Source: an uncultured Paracoccaceae bacterium (GTDB taxonomy: Bacteria; Pseudomonadota; Alphaproteobacteria; Rhodobacterales; Rhodobacteraceae). Taken from it: 64,000 nt of DNA. This document shows positions 61,191 to 64,000 of this stretch, in pieces. The position numbers and the translations under genes were made by a program. A model generated the notes under the pieces. It had not been told where the DNA came from. It saw only the letters and a list, made by a program, of their open reading frames with translations, and searched no databases. Numbering within the stretch: position 1 is the first letter of the stretch; every line of letters starts with the position of its first letter. The stretch lies in contig CANMTR010000012.1 of assembly GCA_947500825.1 (NCBI GenBank), positions 1 to 64,000 of the forward strand, written 5' to 3'.

Positions 61191-61544
61191 TCACTCATCG
61201 TCGGCCCCCGTCAGCCGTGCCACCGCGCGGAAGACATAGACGCCCGCCACGATCGAGGCGGCGGTGCTCACCGTCAGCGCCGCCACCAGCGCCGGCCCCT
61301 GCCGCCCGAACGTGTCCAGGTGCGCGATCACGCCCACGCCCGCCGGCACGAACAGCAGCGACAGGTGCCGCAGGATCGTCGTCGCGGTCTCCTCCAGCAT
61401 CGGGCGCAGGGCGGGACGCAGGGTCAGCGCCGCGAACATCGCCGCCAGCCCGATCACCGGGCCGGGCACCGGCAGGCCCAGGCCCCGCGCCGCCACCTCG
61501 CCGCCGAGCTGGAACACCAGCAGGATCGCCACCGCCCGGATCAT
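61191..61544 (-). CDS. lrgA: CidA/LrgA family protein
   Basis: VFQLGGEVAARGLGLPVPGPVIGLAAMFAAL, HLSLLFVPAGVGVIAHL. Confidence 0.92.
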   Translation of the reverse strand: MIRAVAILLVFQLGGEVAARGLGLPVPGPVIGLAAMFAALTLRPALRPMLEETATTILRHLSLLFVPAGVGVIAHLDTFGRQGPALVAALTVSTAASIVAGVYVFRAVARLTGADDE

Positions 61545-62197
61545 GGCAGGGCCCTCAGGCCGTAATCGTCGAACTTCACCAGCGTCTCCTCGATTTCGTC
61601 CGCGCCCAGGATATGCGGGCCACCCGCCTGCATCGACAGGATGTATCCCCGCGCCAGGGTTTCCAGCTCTTCCAGCCGCCACAGCGCCCGGTCAAGCCCG
61701 TCGGCGATCACCGTGGCGCCGTGATTGGCCATCAGGCAGGCCGTGCGCCCGGCCATCGCGGCCACGACCGCGTCCGACAGGGCCGCGCTGCCGAAGGTGG
61801 CGTAATCCGCCAGCGGCACGTCGTCCCCGCCGAAGGCGGCCACCATGTAATGGCAGGCGGGGATCGGCGTGCGCGCCATGGCGAGTGCGGTGGCATGGGC
61901 CGGGTGGGCATGGATCACCGCCTCCGCCCCTTCCCGCGCGACATAGAGAGCCCGGTGCAGGTGCCACTCGCTCGACGGCTTGCACGGCCCCTCCGCCGGC
62001 CCGCCCTCCAGCGGCATCCGCGCGATCGTCTCGGGCCTCATCGCGTCGTAGGGGATGCCCGAGGGCGTGATCAGCATCGCCCCCGCCACCCGCACCGACA
62101 CGTTGCCCGATGTCCCCTGGTTCAGGCCCTTCGCCTCCATGGCCCGGGCGGTCTCGATCATCGCCGCCCGCGTCTCGCGCGTGTCCTCCAGGCTCAT
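61541..62197 (-). CDS. Class II aldolase/adducin family protein
   Basis: GLNQGTSGNVSVRV, ITPSGIPYDAM, SSEWHLHRALY, AVIHAHPAHATALAM, LMANHGATVIADGLDRALWRLEELE; ATGA overlaps with both neighbours. Confidence 0.92.
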   Translation of the reverse strand: MSLEDTRETRAAMIETARAMEAKGLNQGTSGNVSVRVAGAMLITPSGIPYDAMRPETIARMPLEGGPAEGPCKPSSEWHLHRALYVAREGAEAVIHAHPAHATALAMARTPIPACHYMVAAFGGDDVPLADYATFGSAALSDAVVAAMAGRTACLMANHGATVIADGLDRALWRLEELETLARGYILSMQAGGPHILGADEIEETLVKFDDYGLRALP

Positions 62198-63684
62198 GCG
62201 AAGGTCCCCCTCAGCCGCTCGCGCAGCTCGGCCTTCTGGATCTTGCCCATGGCGTTGCGCGGCAGCGCGTCCACCACCTCGTAGGCCTTGGGCCGCTTGT
62301 AATCCGCGAGCTGCTGCGCCGCGGCCTGGGCCAGCAGGTCCAGGTCCGGCGGCCCTTCGGCCACCACCACCGCAACGACGCCCTCGCCGAAATCGGGGTG
62401 GGGCACGCCGATCACCGCCGTCTCCACCACGCCGGGCGCGGCGTCGAGCACCTGCTCCACCTCCTTGGGATAGACGTTGTAGCCGCCCGAGATCACCAGG
62501 TCCTTGCCGCGGCCGACGATGGTGACGTAGCCGTCGGTGTCGATCGCCCCGAGGTCCCCGGTCGTGAACCAGCCCTCGGGGCCCAGCTCCTCGGCCGTCT
62601 TGTCGGGCATCCGCCAGTAGCCGGGGAACACGTTGGGCCCGCGCACCTCGATCATGCCGATCTCGCCCGCGGGCAGCGCCCCGTCCTCGCCCGTCACCCG
62701 GACCTCGGTGCCGGGCAGGGGCAGGCCCACGGTCCCCGCCCGCCGCTCGCCCCCGTAGGGGTTGGAAGTGTTCATCCCCGTCTCCGTCATCCCGTAGCGT
62801 TCCAGGATGCGGTGGCCGGTGCGGGCCTCGAACCGCGCATGGGTCTCCGCCAGGAGCGGCGCCGAGCCCGACACGAACAGGCGCATGTGCCCCGCCGCGC
62901 CGCGGTCGAACCCCTCCTCGGCCAGCAGCCGGGTATAGAAGGTCGGCACCCCCATCATCGTCGTCGCCCCCGGCAGCGCCGCGACCACGCCCCTGGCGTC
63001 GAACTTGGGCATCCAGATCATCGACGCCCCCGCCAGAAGCGTCGTGTCCACCGCCACGAACAGCCCGTGCGCGTGGAAGATCGGCAGCGCGTGGAGCAGC
63101 ACGTCGTCGCCCGTCACCTCCCAGGTCTCCACCAGCGCGCGGGCGTTCGACAGCAGGTTGCCATGGGTCAGCATCGCCCCCTTGGACCGCCCCGTGGTCC
63201 CGGAGGTATAGAGGAACGCGGCCAGATCGTCCGTCCCCCGGTCCACCGGCTCCAGCGTGCCCCCCGTTTCCGCCGTCGCCCGGGTGAAGCTGCCCTCGCC
63301 GGTGCTCGACAGGGTCAGCACGGGCACCTCCAGCGCGCCGTCCCGCGCGGGGTCGCGCACCACCAGCGCCGGCTCCGCGTCGCCCACGAAGTAGGCCACC
63401 TCCGGGTCGGTATAGGCGGGGTTCAGCGGCACGAAGATCACCCCCCGCGCGAGGCAGGCGGCATAGATCGCCAGCGCCGCCACCGACTTCTCCACCTGCA
63501 CCACCAGCCGGTCGCCGGGGACGAGCCCGCGCACGTCCAGCACCCCCGCCGCGCGGCCCGCGAGGTCCAGGAACCCGGCGTAGGACAGCGCGCCGCCGTC
63601 CGCGTCCCGGATCAGGGGCCGGTCGCTGCCCGCATGGGGGGCGAGCAATGCGTCGTGGAGCGGATTTGCCATCTCTGTGCCCAA
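62194..63684 (-). CDS. matB: Malonyl-CoA synthetase (MatB-like AMP-dependent acyl-CoA synthetase)
   Basis: LYTSGTTGRSKGAMLTHGN, LERYGMTETGMNTSNPYGGERRAGTVGLPLPGTEVRV (characteristic of MatB), GRGKDLVISGGYNVYPKEVE. Confidence 0.88.
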   Translation of the reverse strand: MGTEMANPLHDALLAPHAGSDRPLIRDADGGALSYAGFLDLAGRAAGVLDVRGLVPGDRLVVQVEKSVAALAIYAACLARGVIFVPLNPAYTDPEVAYFVGDAEPALVVRDPARDGALEVPVLTLSSTGEGSFTRATAETGGTLEPVDRGTDDLAAFLYTSGTTGRSKGAMLTHGNLLSNARALVETWEVTGDDVLLHALPIFHAHGLFVAVDTTLLAGASMIWMPKFDARGVVAALPGATTMMGVPTFYTRLLAEEGFDRGAAGHMRLFVSGSAPLLAETHARFEARTGHRILERYGMTETGMNTSNPYGGERRAGTVGLPLPGTEVRVTGEDGALPAGEIGMIEVRGPNVFPGYWRMPDKTAEELGPEGWFTTGDLGAIDTDGYVTIVGRGKDLVISGGYNVYPKEVEQVLDAAPGVVETAVIGVPHPDFGEGVVAVVVAEGPPDLDLLAQAAAQQLADYKRPKAYEVVDALPRNAMGKIQKAELRERLRGTFA

Positions 63685-63777
63685 TTCTTGTGCGTCACTG
63701 GGGGCGCAGGCTAGCGTGTCCGGTCCGGCAAGGCGAGGCGGGTTGCTGCCCCGGCGCGCGCCTGCCTTGATGCCCCG

Positions 63778-64000
63778 ATGCAGGACGCCGCCCCGATCAC
63801 CGCCGCCGACCAGCCCCGCAGCCGGGGCGAGGTCCGCGTGGCCGTCTCCCCGCGCGGGCTTTCGGGCCTGCGCCAGTCGGGGGCGATGAAGGCGCTCTTT
63901 CCCCGCCGCGGCGCGGAGGAGGCGGTGCTCGTCAACACCTCGGGCGGCGTCACCGGCGGCGACCGCCTGCGCGTCTCGGCCAGCGTCGCGGCCGGCGCCC
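63778..64000 (+). CDS. ureD: Urease accessory protein UreD (truncated by window edge)
   Basis: MQDAAPITAADQPRSRGEVRVAVSPRGLSGLRQSGAMKALFPRRGAEEAVLVNTSGGVTGGDRLRVSASVAAGA; UreD N-terminus. Confidence 0.85.
   Translation, partial: MQDAAPITAADQPRSRGEVRVAVSPRGLSGLRQSGAMKALFPRRGAEEAVLVNTSGGVTGGDRLRVSASVAAGA

Overview
GC-rich window, probably a chromosomal segment of an alphaproteobacterium of the Rhodobacteraceae/roseobacter type (inferred from gene content and order; no search was run). About 60 protein genes and one tRNA-Glu(TTC) are supported. Most are housekeeping: leuA, nth, adenosine kinase, Suv3-like helicase, fdxA, carD, radA, alr, dnaB, pyrE, glpX, hom, ctaA, xerD, aroK-aroB, hisC, glpK/glpD, folD, a two-gene NAD-dependent formate dehydrogenase and matB; ureD is cut at the right edge. 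A broken, rearranged IS5-type transposase remnant lies at the left edge. Main points for follow-up: (1) an ATP-grasp / alpha-E / transglutaminase / Anbu proteasome-like operon; (2) an unlisted 18-aa Leu-rich leader peptide plus hairpin upstream of leuA; (3) a matB - class II aldolase - LrgA - LrgB overlapping operon; (4) a perfect DnaA box with two near-matches upstream of dnaB; (5) a DUF1638 / corrinoid-protein locus consistent with a split methionine synthase; (6) two VPLPA-CTERM proteins. No CRISPR array, rRNA, prophage or intact IS was seen.
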